Origin: Oscillospiraceae bacterium Marseille-Q3528
Lineage (GTDB): Bacteria > Bacillota > Clostridia > Lachnospirales > Lachnospiraceae
Direction of reading: 5' to 3'
Assembly (NCBI GenBank): GCA_018223385.1
Contig: JAGTTR010000011.1
Coordinates: 53,834 to 117,833 of the forward strand
DNA length: 64,000 nt
Positions 1-8,341 of this stretch are shown in pieces. How positions within the stretch are numbered: the first letter of the stretch is position 1; the number at the start of each line of letters is the position of its first letter. A program made the translations under genes and the position numbers. Under the pieces are notes generated by a model. The model had not been told where the DNA came from. It was given only the letters and a program-made list of their open reading frames with translations, and searched no databases.

Positions 1-622
1 GCACCGTGCCCGCCTCGGTGATGCCCACATGGAGCGGATAGGGTGTCTTTCCCGCCAGCAACTCATGGGCCCGGACACACATGAGCACGTCAGAGGACTT
101 GATGCTGATGACCAGATTGTCATAACCCATATCCTCAATGAGGTGCACCTTGTCCAGGGCACTCTCCACGATGCCCTCCGCCGTCACGCCGTGATATTTC
201 GCCACCAGCTCCTTTTCCAGAGAACCACTGTTGACACCCACACGGATGGGCACCTGCCGTTCCTTTGCTGCGTCCACCACGGCCTGCACCCGCTCCCGGC
301 TTCCGATGTTGCCCGGGTTGATGCGGATCTTATCCGCGCCGTTTTCCATGGCGGCAATGGCCAGCCGGTAGTCAAAATGAATGTCCGCCACCAGCGGGAT
401 ATGGATCTGTTTTTTGATCTCGGGCAGTGCTTTCGCCGCCTCCATGGTAGGCACGGTGCAGCGGATGATCTCGCAGCCCGCCGCCTCCAGCTCCTGAATC
501 TGGGCCACCGTGGCGGCCACATCCTCGGTTCTTGTATTGGTCATGGACTGGATCAGGATGGGATTGCCCCCGCCAATGACCCGGTCTCCGATTTTGATCA
601 CTTTGGTATTGGAACGAAACAT
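1..622 (-). CDS. ispG: 4-hydroxy-3-methylbut-2-enyl diphosphate synthase (IspG/GcpE), C-terminus beyond the window
   Basis: IspG converts methylerythritol cyclodiphosphate to HMBPP in the non-mevalonate isoprenoid pathway, using a [4Fe-4S] cluster. The minus-strand frame reads in from position 622 (start MFRSNTKVIKIGDR) and stays open to the window edge. The visible 207 residues match the N-terminal TIM-barrel half of the family, with PILIQSMTNTRTEDV, EIIRCTVPTMEAA, PLVADIHFDYRLA, IRINPGNIGS and PIRVGVNSGSLEK. The iron-sulfur cysteines lie in the missing C-terminal part. The start is preceded by GAGGGGGAAATGATA on the minus strand. It is divergent from the hydrolase gene at 708. Confidence 0.93.
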   Translation of the reverse strand, partial: MFRSNTKVIKIGDRVIGGGNPILIQSMTNTRTEDVAATVAQIQELEAAGCEIIRCTVPTMEAAKALPEIKKQIHIPLVADIHFDYRLAIAAMENGADKIRINPGNIGSRERVQAVVDAAKERQVPIRVGVNSGSLEKELVAKYHGVTAEGIVESALDKVHLIEDMGYDNLVISIKSSDVLMCVRAHELLAGKTPYPLHVGITEAGTV

Positions 623-707
623 TATCATTTCCCCCTCATTTTTTACTTTCTTTCTTATTCTAACACGGGTATACTAAATGTACAACAAATGACAGATGAG
701 GTTTTTT

Positions 708-1682
708 ATGAAAGAAATTCTTCCCCATATCTATATGGGTACGATCCCGGCGGAGAAATCCACCCAGAATGACGTGAATATTTATATGATCCGGCAGGGC
801 GAACAGGCGCTGTTCATTGATTGCGGCTACGATACCTCCTCTTCACTGACTTTTTTTGAGCATGTATTTGACACCTTCGGTCTGCGGCCTGAGAAAACTG
901 CGCTTCTGCTCACCCATTACCACATCGACCATGTAGGCATGGTGTGGTGGTTCCGGCAAAAAGGTGCTGCCATCTACATGAGTGCACCGGAATACGAGGA
1001 TGCCCGCACCGGCCTGACCCGCATCCGCACAGATGTGGGCTACACCTGTGGCTTTCACGATGCAGAAATTTCCATTATCGGCCAGCGGATATTTGACCCG
1101 AGGGATTACCGGCCATTCTTCCATGATGTGAATCTCCTCTCTCCCGGGGATGTGCTGACCATCGGATCCTGTCAGCTTCAGGCACTGTCCCTTCCCGGGC
1201 ATACCCCGGGACAGCTGGGGCTGTATGAGGCCGCCCGCGGCATTCTGTTTTGCGGTGACCATATCATCTGCCATCTGGCTCCGGTTATCCTCACAGAGAC
1301 CCGGGATCAGCATTTTCTGCATATTTATGAGGAGGCATTGCAGCATGTGGCCGACCTGCACCTGCGCTGGCTCTTCCCGGCCCACAATGACACGATTTGC
1401 GGAGAAGCGGACATTTTAAAGGCCATTGATGACATCCGCATCTCCTACCGGCATCTGTGCGGCACCGTCCGGCTGGTACTGAAAGCTTCCCGGCATCCCC
1501 TTACCGCCTATGAGATCACCTGCAAGATCTACCACCGCACCCGGACAGAGCTACGCCCGGTGCTGGGTCTGCGGCAATATCTCATGGCCCAAAAGGTACT
1601 CACCTGCCTGGAAGCGCTGTACGATGAAGGAAAACTGCATAGAGACACAGACCGGCACGGGGCACTGATCTACTGGCAGTAA
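708..1682 (+). CDS. Metallo-beta-lactamase-fold hydrolase with C-terminal winged-helix region (LACTB2-like)
   Basis: This is a 324-residue MBL-fold protein. The zinc motif HYHIDH is near residue 72, a second metal-binding LPGHTPGQ near 163 and CGDHI near 181. The tail (about residues 255-320) resembles the small winged helix that follows the MBL domain in the LACTB2/YflN group. The substrate cannot be read from sequence; thioester, lactone or nucleic-acid phosphodiester hydrolysis are all known in the superfamily. I prefer the ATG at 708 to the one at 696, because the GATGAGG containing the earlier ATG is a good ribosome site six bases before 708. The gene ends 15 bases before the left end of the inserted islet. 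Confidence 0.8.
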   Translation: MKEILPHIYMGTIPAEKSTQNDVNIYMIRQGEQALFIDCGYDTSSSLTFFEHVFDTFGLRPEKTALLLTHYHIDHVGMVWWFRQKGAAIYMSAPEYEDARTGLTRIRTDVGYTCGFHDAEISIIGQRIFDPRDYRPFFHDVNLLSPGDVLTIGSCQLQALSLPGHTPGQLGLYEAARGILFCGDHIICHLAPVILTETRDQHFLHIYEEALQHVADLHLRWLFPAHNDTICGEADILKAIDDIRISYRHLCGTVRLVLKASRHPLTAYEITCKIYHRTRTELRPVLGLRQYLMAQKVLTCLEALYDEGKLHRDTDRHGALIYWQ

Positions 1683-1697
1683 TTATCCAAAAAACAA

Positions 1698-1734
1698 AAA
1701 AGTCCCGAAAGGGTAGTTTCCAATAAGACAGTAT
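1698..1734 (+). repeat. Left end of the islet: terminal 14-mer plus subterminal 15-mer
   Basis: AAAAGTCCCGAAAG at 1698-1711 is followed after eight bases by CCAATAAGACAGTAT at 1720-1734. Both motifs recur in inverted orientation at the right end (10719-10778). There the spacing is 31 bases, so the two ends are related but not uniform inverted repeats. Confidence 0.6.
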
Positions 1735-1788
1735 GAGGACATTACTGACACAGGGTAGCTGCCGTACAGGAGTGCGACAAGAAAAATT

Positions 1789-1826
1789 GGCGATACTTGG
1801 TTTTCACAACCAGGTATCGCCTTTTT
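1789..1826 (+). terminator. Rho-independent terminator-like hairpin upstream of the tnpV remnant
   Basis: The arms GGCGATACtTGGTT and AACCAgGTATCGCC enclose TTCAC and are followed by TTTTT. One mismatch sits in a 14-bp stem. It lies inside the left end of the islet, between the terminal repeat and the tnpV fragment. Confidence 0.6.
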
Positions 1827-1866
1827 CTATCTTTAACAGAATGTTTGAATCTTATTGGAGGTACAT

Positions 1867-1980
1867 ATGATGCAGGAACTGAACTATATTCGTTGTGGTG
1901 ATTACTATATTCCCGACATTCGCTTACCGGAGGAATCCAGACCTATTGGTCGGTGGGGACGTATGCACAGAGATTCCTGA
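1867..1980 (+). pseudogene. Truncated transposon-encoded TnpV-like protein (N-terminal 37 residues)
   Basis: A ribosome site GGAGG (1857-1861) precedes a 37-codon frame beginning MMQELNYIRCGDYYIPDI and ending GRWGRMHRDS before TGA. The pattern (LNY.R.GDYYIPDI.LPEE..PIGRWGRM) is that of the N-terminus of TnpV, a small protein of unknown function carried by clostridial transposons and usually over 100 residues long. Here it stops after the conserved GR.GRM segment, so it is a remnant left by a deletion or insertion. It supports a mobile origin for the flanking DNA. Recognition is from memory of the family, not from a search. Confidence 0.6.
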
Positions 1981-1992
1981 CGAATGAAGCCG

Positions 1993-2024
1993 AAAAGGGG
2001 CGCGGGGCTATTTGCCCGCGCCCC
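1993..2024 (-). terminator. Terminator of the surface-protein operon
   Basis: On the minus strand GGGGCGCGGG and CCCGCGCCCC form a 10-bp stem followed by TTTT (1993-1996). It lies 16 bases after the stop codon of the large surface protein gene and ends its transcription. Confidence 0.8.
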
Positions 2025-2039
2025 TAAAGGTGAGCCTGT

Positions 2040-5000
2040 TTACTTTTCGATGCTTTGCAGCGATTTTTCCTCACGCCGCCGCCTGATCTGCCATCTGGTC
2101 AGCGCAAGGCATCCGGCAAGAGATGTGCAGAGGGAGATCCCCCACAAGCCTAACACGCTGCTGTCGTCGGTCTGCGGGACTATGGTCACGCGCCAGCCTG
2201 CATACACGGTCATATCCTTCGTCAGATAAACGCCGGAAACCTTGTTTGTCAGGCTGCGTTCGCTGTACCAGCCCGTAAAGGCATAGCCGCTTCTTTTCGG
2301 CACATACTTCGACAGGTCAATGAGGGCGTTGTAGCTGCCGCTGACGGGAGAAAGCTTATCCCCGCTGTTCGTTTCAAAGGTCAGCGTGTAATAGACGGGC
2401 GGATTGTAGCCGCCGCCGATGTACGTCCAGTGGGCGTAGACGGTGGTATTTGCAGAGAATACGGTATCCGTCGTAACCTTCGTACCGCCGCTCTTTTCGG
2501 TGTACCAGCCGTCGAAGTTGTGCTTGCTCCGGGAGGCACTGGGCAGCGAACTTAGCTTCTGATTGGTGGTGGTCATGCTGCCGACAGAGGGCGTACCATC
2601 GCCCGCGTCAAAGGTGACCATGAACTCGGTGGGTGCAGGCACGTCCTCCTCGAAGATTGCCTTGACCTCCACGTTGGCGTTCGGCATGGTGAACTTATTG
2701 TCCTTGATGGTCACGCCGCCGCTCATGACCTGCCACTCCTTGAAGTGGTAGCCGGTGTTTGGCTTGGCGGTCAGGGTGATCTCCGTACCGACCACGGCTT
2801 TTGCATGAGAGGCGGAAGCCGTTCCGTTTCCGTCCGTTTTCACGGTGATGGTAAACTCGGTAGGTGCAGGCACGTCCTCCTCGAAGACAGCCTTGACCTC
2901 CACGTTGGCATTCGGCATGGTGAACTTATTGTCCTTGATGGTCACGCCGCCGCTCATGACCTGCCACTCCTTGAAGTGGTAGCCCTTGTTGGGCATTGCG
3001 GTCAGGGTGATCTCTGTGCCGGCCACGGCCTTTGCAAGAGAGGCGGAAGCCGTTCCGTTTCCGCCGCTGGTCACAGTGACGGTGAACAGCTCCTCGACCT
3101 TATCCTCCACCGTCAGCGTGCCGTTGACCCTGTTGAGCGAATACCGCTCGTCCCAGCCGGATTTGAGGGCGGCAGCGGGGACAACGGTGTAGGTTCCGGG
3201 GGTATTGCGTGCCGTGTCCGCTGCAACCTCCTCGTTGTTCGCGTTAAGCAGCCGATAGGAAAGGGCGTTGTCCAGCACCGTATCCCGGTCATCCGTGCGT
3301 CCCTCGCTGTCCAGCAGGCCGGTACAGCGCACAAGGTCTGTTGGCAGCGCATCGCCCTTGGTGATGGTTGCGCTGCCTGCCGTCACGGTGAGACCTCGCA
3401 CAAAGACCTTGCCACCGGCGACAACAGTACTACTGCACCATGGCGACCACGCCGCCGTGGTATCGGACACATAGAGAATATCGATATAGGTATTGCCCGC
3501 CTTGATCGCCCTGACCTTCGTCGTATAGTGGGACACTCCCGGCTCGCTGGTCGTATCGACGGTTTCCTCGTAAATTTCAAAGATCCCCTGCTCCTGCATG
3601 ATCGCCGACCAGGTGCCGTTTTCGCCGGGATTTATCGCCTTCCACTTGTAAGTGCGGGTATCTCCGTAGACCCAGGGGCTTAGATCCCATCCTGCTCTGA
3701 AGCCTGCAAAGAGATACTGGCGCACGGTCAGCGGGGCGGTAATGGGCGCGTGGTCATCGCTGGTGATGGTGACGGTGTAGACCTCTGTTTTCAGCTGCTC
3801 GCCTTTTGTTTCCGCTTTATCGTAGCGCAGGATACCGTCGTTGTCCACACGGATGCTGTCCAGAATGGAGGGAGACGCGGGCGGTGTGATGGCCGTGATC
3901 TTTGCACCCTTGGGCGCCTCCCCCGGCTTAAAGAAATCCGCCGCCGTCCGTGTGCCGCCCTGCGCAGGATAGCCGCCGTGCCTGCTCGGAATGATCCGGA
4001 TCACAGGGTCTACCAGATCCTCTGCGGAAGGCGCGTCTTTCTCGAAGATGGCCTCAATCGTCACATTGCCCTCGGGCATGAGGAACTTATCGTTGGTGAT
4101 GGTCACGTCGCCGCTGATGACCTGCCACTCCTTGAAGTGGTATCCCTCGTCGGGCGTTGCGGTCAGGGTGATCGTCGTACCGGCGGTAGCGGTGGAAGGA
4201 GTTGCGGCACCGGTGCCGTTGCCGTCATTGGTGACGGTTACGGTGTGCTCGGCTGCGGGGGCGTTGGTTATCGTAATAGACAGCTCCTTTGTGTCCTCGC
4301 CCAAAGCGTTGACCGCCTTGACGGTAAAGACCGCAGTCTCCTCCCCGGCGGGTGTGCCGCTTATCTCTCCGGTGGTCTCGTTCAGGCTGAGTCCCTTGGG
4401 AAGCGTGCCGCTCGCAATGCCCCATGTGATGGGCGCAGTACCCTTTGCGGTCAGGGTCTGGCTGTATGCCTCGCCTTCCGTGCCGCCGGGCAGGGTCTCG
4501 GTGGTGACGGTCGGCGGGCTGTCGGGAACGGTGAGCTTTACCCTGATCGCGGCTGTTACCGCAGGCTCCGGCTGCTGGAAGATGCGTCCGTCGTCTTCGC
4601 CAAGCACCAGCGTGCCGGTGATGGTCTGCCAAGCCGTGGACTGCGCGTCATAGGACGATTCATTCCATGCTACTTCGATCCAGCGCCAAGCGCCGTCAAC
4701 GCCGTTGATGCACACATTTTCCGGCAAGCCAAGCTCTGCAAAGGGGGTGCCGATCGACTTATCGGTAATGGGATCCGATTCGTCGATGTCCTTGATGGTG
4801 TTTTTGATGGCGCTTATCTTAATGGTGGTCTCCGTCGGCTTGTGGAGGCGTGTGTCGTCCGGCTTGAATACCACCGTCACCTCGTGTTCTTCCGCAGACC
4901 GGAGGTAGAACGGCGGGGCCTCCTTGAAGGAGAACGTGCCGGGGGCGACGGTATCCGTACCCTTGACCTTTACCACGCCGCCGACGAGCGTGCCGACTTC

Positions 5001-7202
5001 CGCGTTGTAGGTTCCTACCTGGAGCTTTCGCCAGGTGAATATGGTGTTGTCGGGCAGCGTATAATTGCCGTTCCTCCAATGGAATACAGGCACCTGCGTG
5101 ATCTCCGTCTCGGCCGGGTCGGGCTGCAGCTGAACCTTGGTCACGGCTCTGAGGTCGGCGTCCTCGGGTATGGTGAAATACTTCTCCAACTCGGCGCGGT
5201 CGACCTCGCCGTAGATGGTCTGCTCCTCAAACGAATTGGGGTCGTAGGTCGAGCTGTCCCACGAGGTGACAACGGGCATATCATAGCCTGACCCGGTCCC
5301 ATCGGGGTCGTTTTCATCGCCGACGGCGTAAAAGCTGAACGAATCCGACAGGTTCAGCTCTTCAAAGGTCGTTCCGATCTTTTTATCGAGAATGTACCCG
5401 ATACTGGAACTGATGAATTTGCGGGGGATGACGTTCACGTCGACGGTACATTCCGCCTTGGTGTACCGCTTTGGGTTGTCGGGCGTGAAGATGACCTTCA
5501 GCTGCAGCGGACCCGCCTGCAAAAGCGTACTCGCCGTCAATGAGTGGCCGTATATTTTCTGATCTTCGTCCAGCGTGAATTTGCCGGAAACCGTTTCGCC
5601 GTTCGCCGTGGCCTTTCCACCGGAGAGATACTTGTTGGAAAATACAAGGAAGCACAGATCGCCGCCGTAGAGCTGCTTGGAATAGGTGGGAGGCTCCAGC
5701 GTGGGCGTAAAGACGCGGTCGTCAATGAGCGTTATCCTTGCGGTGGCCCTGACCGTGCTTGTCGGCTCCAGATAATCCGTGTAGCTGCTCTTTTCAACAT
5801 GCAGCTCGCCGGTAATGATCTGCTCGCCATATTTGTTCGGGTCATAGGCGGAGCCGTCCCATGTCACGGGGACGGGACTAAAGTTCGCGCCGGTGTTGGT
5901 CTCTACGTTGACGCCGGAGGGAAGCCCCAGGTCCTCAAACGCCGTACCCAGCGGCTTGTTGTTGATGTATACGTCGTATGGAACACTTGTGATCGTGCGC
6001 TTTGTCCCCATCACGGTAATGATACATTCCGCCGTGGTGTATGCCTCGGTATCTTTGGGGGTAAAGAGGATCACCATGCGGTTTTCACCCGGGTACACTT
6101 TGCCGCCCCGATCGTTTTTGAAGCGGAACGAACCGGGGACGACGACGCCCGTATTCTCGGCCTTCGCTTCGCCGCCCATGAGGGCGGCGTCGGTGTACTC
6201 ATTGCCGACATAGGCCGGAAGACGCAGCGTGGGCGGGGTCGTGATCACCGTTTTGGCAGGCTGCAAAAGCTCTCCGTAGGCCGTATGACAGGTTTCGCAA
6301 ATGGCCTTCTCCGTGCCGGTGGCCTTGCCGCCGGAGCAGCTGCCTGTTTCGGTATGGCTGCTGTCCGTGGTGCAGGTGCGTGTGTGCGTTCCGTTGCCGT
6401 TGGAGATCCATTCGCCCCAGCTATGATTGTGCACCTCCCATATGGCGTAGATGGTTTCGTTCAAAGACGGATGTACCATCAGGTAATTCCAATAATATCC
6501 CTCTTCGCGAAGATACCTTGGTTTCCCATTCGGACTATCTGCCCAACCCTTGAAGGTATGTCCGTCACGGGTTGGAATTTTTTCTGATATGGGGATCCAT
6601 ACAGATAATTCCGAGCTGGTCTCGCTCTGACTTGGCGGCGCGCCGCTTCCGCCGTTGGCATCGTAATGCAGCGTATAGGTGTATTGGGTGGCAGCGGGAC
6701 GGACTGCCCCGAGCAGAGGCATTGGCGTTTTGCCGTCCTTGGAATCGCAAATCTCACATACATAGGTGCAGGGTTTTCCCATGGCAGCCGGTGCGTAGCC
6801 GCAATCCTTGCCATGCGCGTGCTTGCAGTCTGATGCTTGAAGGATGCAGCCGCTTTTCTCGGTGCACTCATGGACGCATTCCGTCGGTGCTGCGTTTTCG
6901 GCCTCCGATAAGCCGTCGGCATTCTCCGACACGCTTTCCGCCGGGTAGCATTCCGCCGTATGCGCATGGACGCACCGGGTTATGAGACTATGACATTCCT
7001 CCGTGTGCTCATGAGAACAGGGAATTTCCGCTGTCCCTTCGGTATAGCCGCAGGCCTCGTCATGCTCCGGGTGGTGTTCGCACAGACCGCCCGGGTTCGA
7101 TGCGCGTGCGCCGGTCTCTCCCTCCGCCGCGAAGGCAGGCACAGGCTGCATGGTCAGCACCATGCAGCATAGGAGCAGGATGCTGAGTATTCGTTTCTTC
7201 AT
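2040..7202 (-). CDS. Large cell-surface protein with InlB-type and Ig-like repeats (1,720 aa)
   Basis: Start ATG 7202 follows AGGAGG and overlaps the upstream stop (ATGA). The frame stays open to 8015, but that extension overlaps other genes and lacks a ribosome site. Layout in residues: signal peptide 1-25 (ends PVPAFAAE); a Cys/His-rich stretch about 35-150 with repeated C.HEHTEEC-like units; a Listeria-Bacteroides (InlB) repeat about 170-240; three modules of about 195 residues, each ending in a group-4 Ig-like signature (GTAFEDLGLP at ~420, GTTFEELNLS at ~612, GTPFAELGLP at ~820); a putative-Ig domain about 900-980; divergent InlB B-repeats about 985-1057, 1372-1444 and 1449-1520; two further InlB repeats about 1525-1662. 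The C-terminus has VPQTDD, a hydrophobic helix and RRRREEK, like a sortase signal but lacking the usual glycine. Probable adhesin; ligand unknown. Confidence 0.85.
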   Translation of the reverse strand: MKKRILSILLLCCMVLTMQPVPAFAAEGETGARASNPGGLCEHHPEHDEACGYTEGTAEIPCSHEHTEECHSLITRCVHAHTAECYPAESVSENADGLSEAENAAPTECVHECTEKSGCILQASDCKHAHGKDCGYAPAAMGKPCTYVCEICDSKDGKTPMPLLGAVRPAATQYTYTLHYDANGGSGAPPSQSETSSELSVWIPISEKIPTRDGHTFKGWADSPNGKPRYLREEGYYWNYLMVHPSLNETIYAIWEVHNHSWGEWISNGNGTHTRTCTTDSSHTETGSCSGGKATGTEKAICETCHTAYGELLQPAKTVITTPPTLRLPAYVGNEYTDAALMGGEAKAENTGVVVPGSFRFKNDRGGKVYPGENRMVILFTPKDTEAYTTAECIITVMGTKRTITSVPYDVYINNKPLGTAFEDLGLPSGVNVETNTGANFSPVPVTWDGSAYDPNKYGEQIITGELHVEKSSYTDYLEPTSTVRATARITLIDDRVFTPTLEPPTYSKQLYGGDLCFLVFSNKYLSGGKATANGETVSGKFTLDEDQKIYGHSLTASTLLQAGPLQLKVIFTPDNPKRYTKAECTVDVNVIPRKFISSSIGYILDKKIGTTFEELNLSDSFSFYAVGDENDPDGTGSGYDMPVVTSWDSSTYDPNSFEEQTIYGEVDRAELEKYFTIPEDADLRAVTKVQLQPDPAETEITQVPVFHWRNGNYTLPDNTIFTWRKLQVGTYNAEVGTLVGGVVKVKGTDTVAPGTFSFKEAPPFYLRSAEEHEVTVVFKPDDTRLHKPTETTIKISAIKNTIKDIDESDPITDKSIGTPFAELGLPENVCINGVDGAWRWIEVAWNESSYDAQSTAWQTITGTLVLGEDDGRIFQQPEPAVTAAIRVKLTVPDSPPTVTTETLPGGTEGEAYSQTLTAKGTAPITWGIASGTLPKGLSLNETTGEISGTPAGEETAVFTVKAVNALGEDTKELSITITNAPAAEHTVTVTNDGNGTGAATPSTATAGTTITLTATPDEGYHFKEWQVISGDVTITNDKFLMPEGNVTIEAIFEKDAPSAEDLVDPVIRIIPSRHGGYPAQGGTRTAADFFKPGEAPKGAKITAITPPASPSILDSIRVDNDGILRYDKAETKGEQLKTEVYTVTITSDDHAPITAPLTVRQYLFAGFRAGWDLSPWVYGDTRTYKWKAINPGENGTWSAIMQEQGIFEIYEETVDTTSEPGVSHYTTKVRAIKAGNTYIDILYVSDTTAAWSPWCSSTVVAGGKVFVRGLTVTAGSATITKGDALPTDLVRCTGLLDSEGRTDDRDTVLDNALSYRLLNANNEEVAADTARNTPGTYTVVPAAALKSGWDERYSLNRVNGTLTVEDKVEELFTVTVTSGGNGTASASLAKAVAGTEITLTAMPNKGYHFKEWQVMSGGVTIKDNKFTMPNANVEVKAVFEEDVPAPTEFTITVKTDGNGTASASHAKAVVGTEITLTAKPNTGYHFKEWQVMSGGVTIKDNKFTMPNANVEVKAIFEEDVPAPTEFMVTFDAGDGTPSVGSMTTTNQKLSSLPSASRSKHNFDGWYTEKSGGTKVTTDTVFSANTTVYAHWTYIGGGYNPPVYYTLTFETNSGDKLSPVSGSYNALIDLSKYVPKRSGYAFTGWYSERSLTNKVSGVYLTKDMTVYAGWRVTIVPQTDDSSVLGLWGISLCTSLAGCLALTRWQIRRRREEKSLQSIEK
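2632..3093. repeat. Two tandem copies of a 231-bp coding repeat
   Basis: The block starting GGTGCAGGCACGTCCTCCTC at about 2632 recurs about 231 bases later (about 2863) with few changes. It encodes two adjacent 77-residue divergent InlB B-repeats containing KGYHFKEWQVMSGGV or TGYHFKEWQVMSGGV. A more diverged copy encodes residues about 985-1057 (nt 4030-4250). The near-identity at DNA level points to recent duplication or gene conversion, and copy number may vary between strains. Confidence 0.8.
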
Positions 7203-7552
7203 TGGCTTTTCTCCTCCTGTTCGTGTCGGTTCGGTTTGTCCGCCCCGTCTTTTTTCTGGTTTTCTCTGTTTCTGAGCCGGAAGCACAGCGCGGTGATCGC
7301 CGCTGCCGCGGCAAAGGAGACGACGGCCACCAGCACATAGCCGCCCGCGTCCTCCCGCAGCAGCATCGCGCCGAAGCTGCCCCATGCGGCGGTCTGTCCC
7401 CGCCCGGCGACCGTGCCCGCCGCCTGCATCAGTGCCGCGAACAGCAGCATACACATAGCGCTCAGTCCATAGATGCCGCGCCGCTGCCTCCGGCGGGTGT
7501 TTTCCCGCATCCGCTGCTTGACGAGTGCGACCCGTCTTGCGGTATCGTACAT
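7199..7552 (-). CDS. Small two-TM membrane protein, paralogue of the product of 8951-9313
   Basis: This 117-residue protein starts MYDTARRVALVKQRMR after an AAGGGGG ribosome site; an in-frame upstream ATG at 7606 lacks one. The N-terminus is basic (RRRQRRG), then come two hydrophobic helices at about 28-48 and 69-92 and a charged C-terminal tail. The pattern (R.V..K.R..., two helices, .TALCFRLR.RE) matches the protein encoded at 8951-9313, so the cluster carries two members of one family. Its stop overlaps the start of the giant surface protein gene (ATGA), so the two are translationally coupled. Function unknown; it may help export or regulate its neighbour. Confidence 0.75.
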   Translation of the reverse strand: MYDTARRVALVKQRMRENTRRRQRRGIYGLSAMCMLLFAALMQAAGTVAGRGQTAAWGSFGAMLLREDAGGYVLVAVVSFAAAAAITALCFRLRNRENQKKDGADKPNRHEQEEKSQ

Positions 7553-7659
7553 ATTGTTTGAACCCCCTTTCCGGTTTGTCTGGAACTGTGATAAAAACCC
7601 TTTCACTTATATAGGTACAAAAAATCGAAAAAACTCTCACCCAAAACGAAAAATTTTTC

Positions 7660-7696
7660 AAAAAAAATTTGAGAGCTGCCAAAAAGCAGCTCTCAA
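7660..7696 (-). terminator. Terminator after the prsW-like gene
   Basis: On the minus strand TTGAGAGCTGC and GCAGCTCTCAA form a perfect 11-bp stem around TTTTTG, followed by TTTTTTTT. It separates the sigma-factor transcription unit from the downstream small-protein/surface-protein unit. The latter must therefore have its own promoter in 7553-7659, where I find no convincing housekeeping -35/-10 pair. Confidence 0.85.
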
Positions 7697-7711
7697 TGGG
7701 TGAATGTTCGG

Positions 7712-8341
7712 TTATTCCCTCTGCGACAAGCGGAAAGCGGACAGCTTTCCCGCCGCCACCAGTAGCACCGGCAGGGCGTAGGCCACATACTGCGCCGCGC
7801 CGCCGTAGGCGATGAGCAGATTGTAGATGGCGTGGAGGGTGATGGCAGCGCCCAGCAGGCCGCAGGTGCCCGCGATCTTCAGCCACGTCCGCCGCCATGT
7901 GTATGCAAGCCCGCCGCCGACGATCAGACCGCAGAGGACGTGCATCGCTCCCGTGCCGAAGCCCCGGAAGAAGATGAAGGAAAAGCGATCCGCACCGTTC
8001 TGGATCAGATAGCACACATTTTCGAAGGTGGCGAAGGCGAGGGTGACTGTTATTGCCGCAGCCTTGATTTTATCTCCCTCCGGCTCAAATACCAGAAGAT
8101 AGAACACCAGCGGCAGCAGCTTCATCATTTCCTCCACCACCGGCGCGATCTCCGCCGTGGCGGCAAGGGCGTCCGCCTGACATACCGCCGCGAAGAAGGT
8201 GTTGATATAGGCCGAAAGCAGGCACACCCCCATCCCGGCAATGCAGAACAGGAAAAAGCGGAGCTGCCGCCTGCCCATGCACAGGGCGGCCACTAGCAGG
8301 GGAGATACCATGCAGAGGAAGATGTTTTCGATGTAGGTCAT
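7712..8341 (-). CDS. PrsW-type intramembrane metalloprotease (209 aa)
   Basis: The polytopic protein carries the motifs of the PrsW family in order: EIAPVVEEMMKLLP (EE..K, near residue 53), FATFENVCYLI (EN..Y, near 88), FRGFGTGAMHVLCGLIVGG (about 105-125) and LHAIYNLL (H...N, near 153). PrsW of Bacillus subtilis makes the first cut in the anti-sigma factor RsiW in response to envelope stress. Start ATG 8341 overlaps the preceding stop (ATGA); the longer open frame reaching 8674 is a reading-frame extension. Its place in one operon with a sigma factor suggests that it controls that factor by cleaving a membrane partner, an inference from family and context. A terminator follows at once. Confidence 0.85.
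   Translation of the reverse strand: MTYIENIFLCMVSPLLVAALCMGRRQLRFFLFCIAGMGVCLLSAYINTFFAAVCQADALAATAEIAPVVEEMMKLLPLVFYLLVFEPEGDKIKAAAITVTLAFATFENVCYLIQNGADRFSFIFFRGFGTGAMHVLCGLIVGGGLAYTWRRTWLKIAGTCGLLGAAITLHAIYNLLIAYGGAAQYVAYALPVLLVAAGKLSAFRLSQRE

Noticed and set aside
2745..6587. Long plus-strand frames opposite the surface protein
   Set aside because: They are shadows produced by the GC-rich, repetitive coding strand. They have no ribosome sites and read as low-complexity protein.
7203..8015. N-terminal extension of the surface protein frame to 1,991 residues
   Set aside because: The extra 271 residues overlap two membrane-protein genes and a terminator in other frames and lack a ribosome site. 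A signal peptide with AGGAGG starts at 7202.
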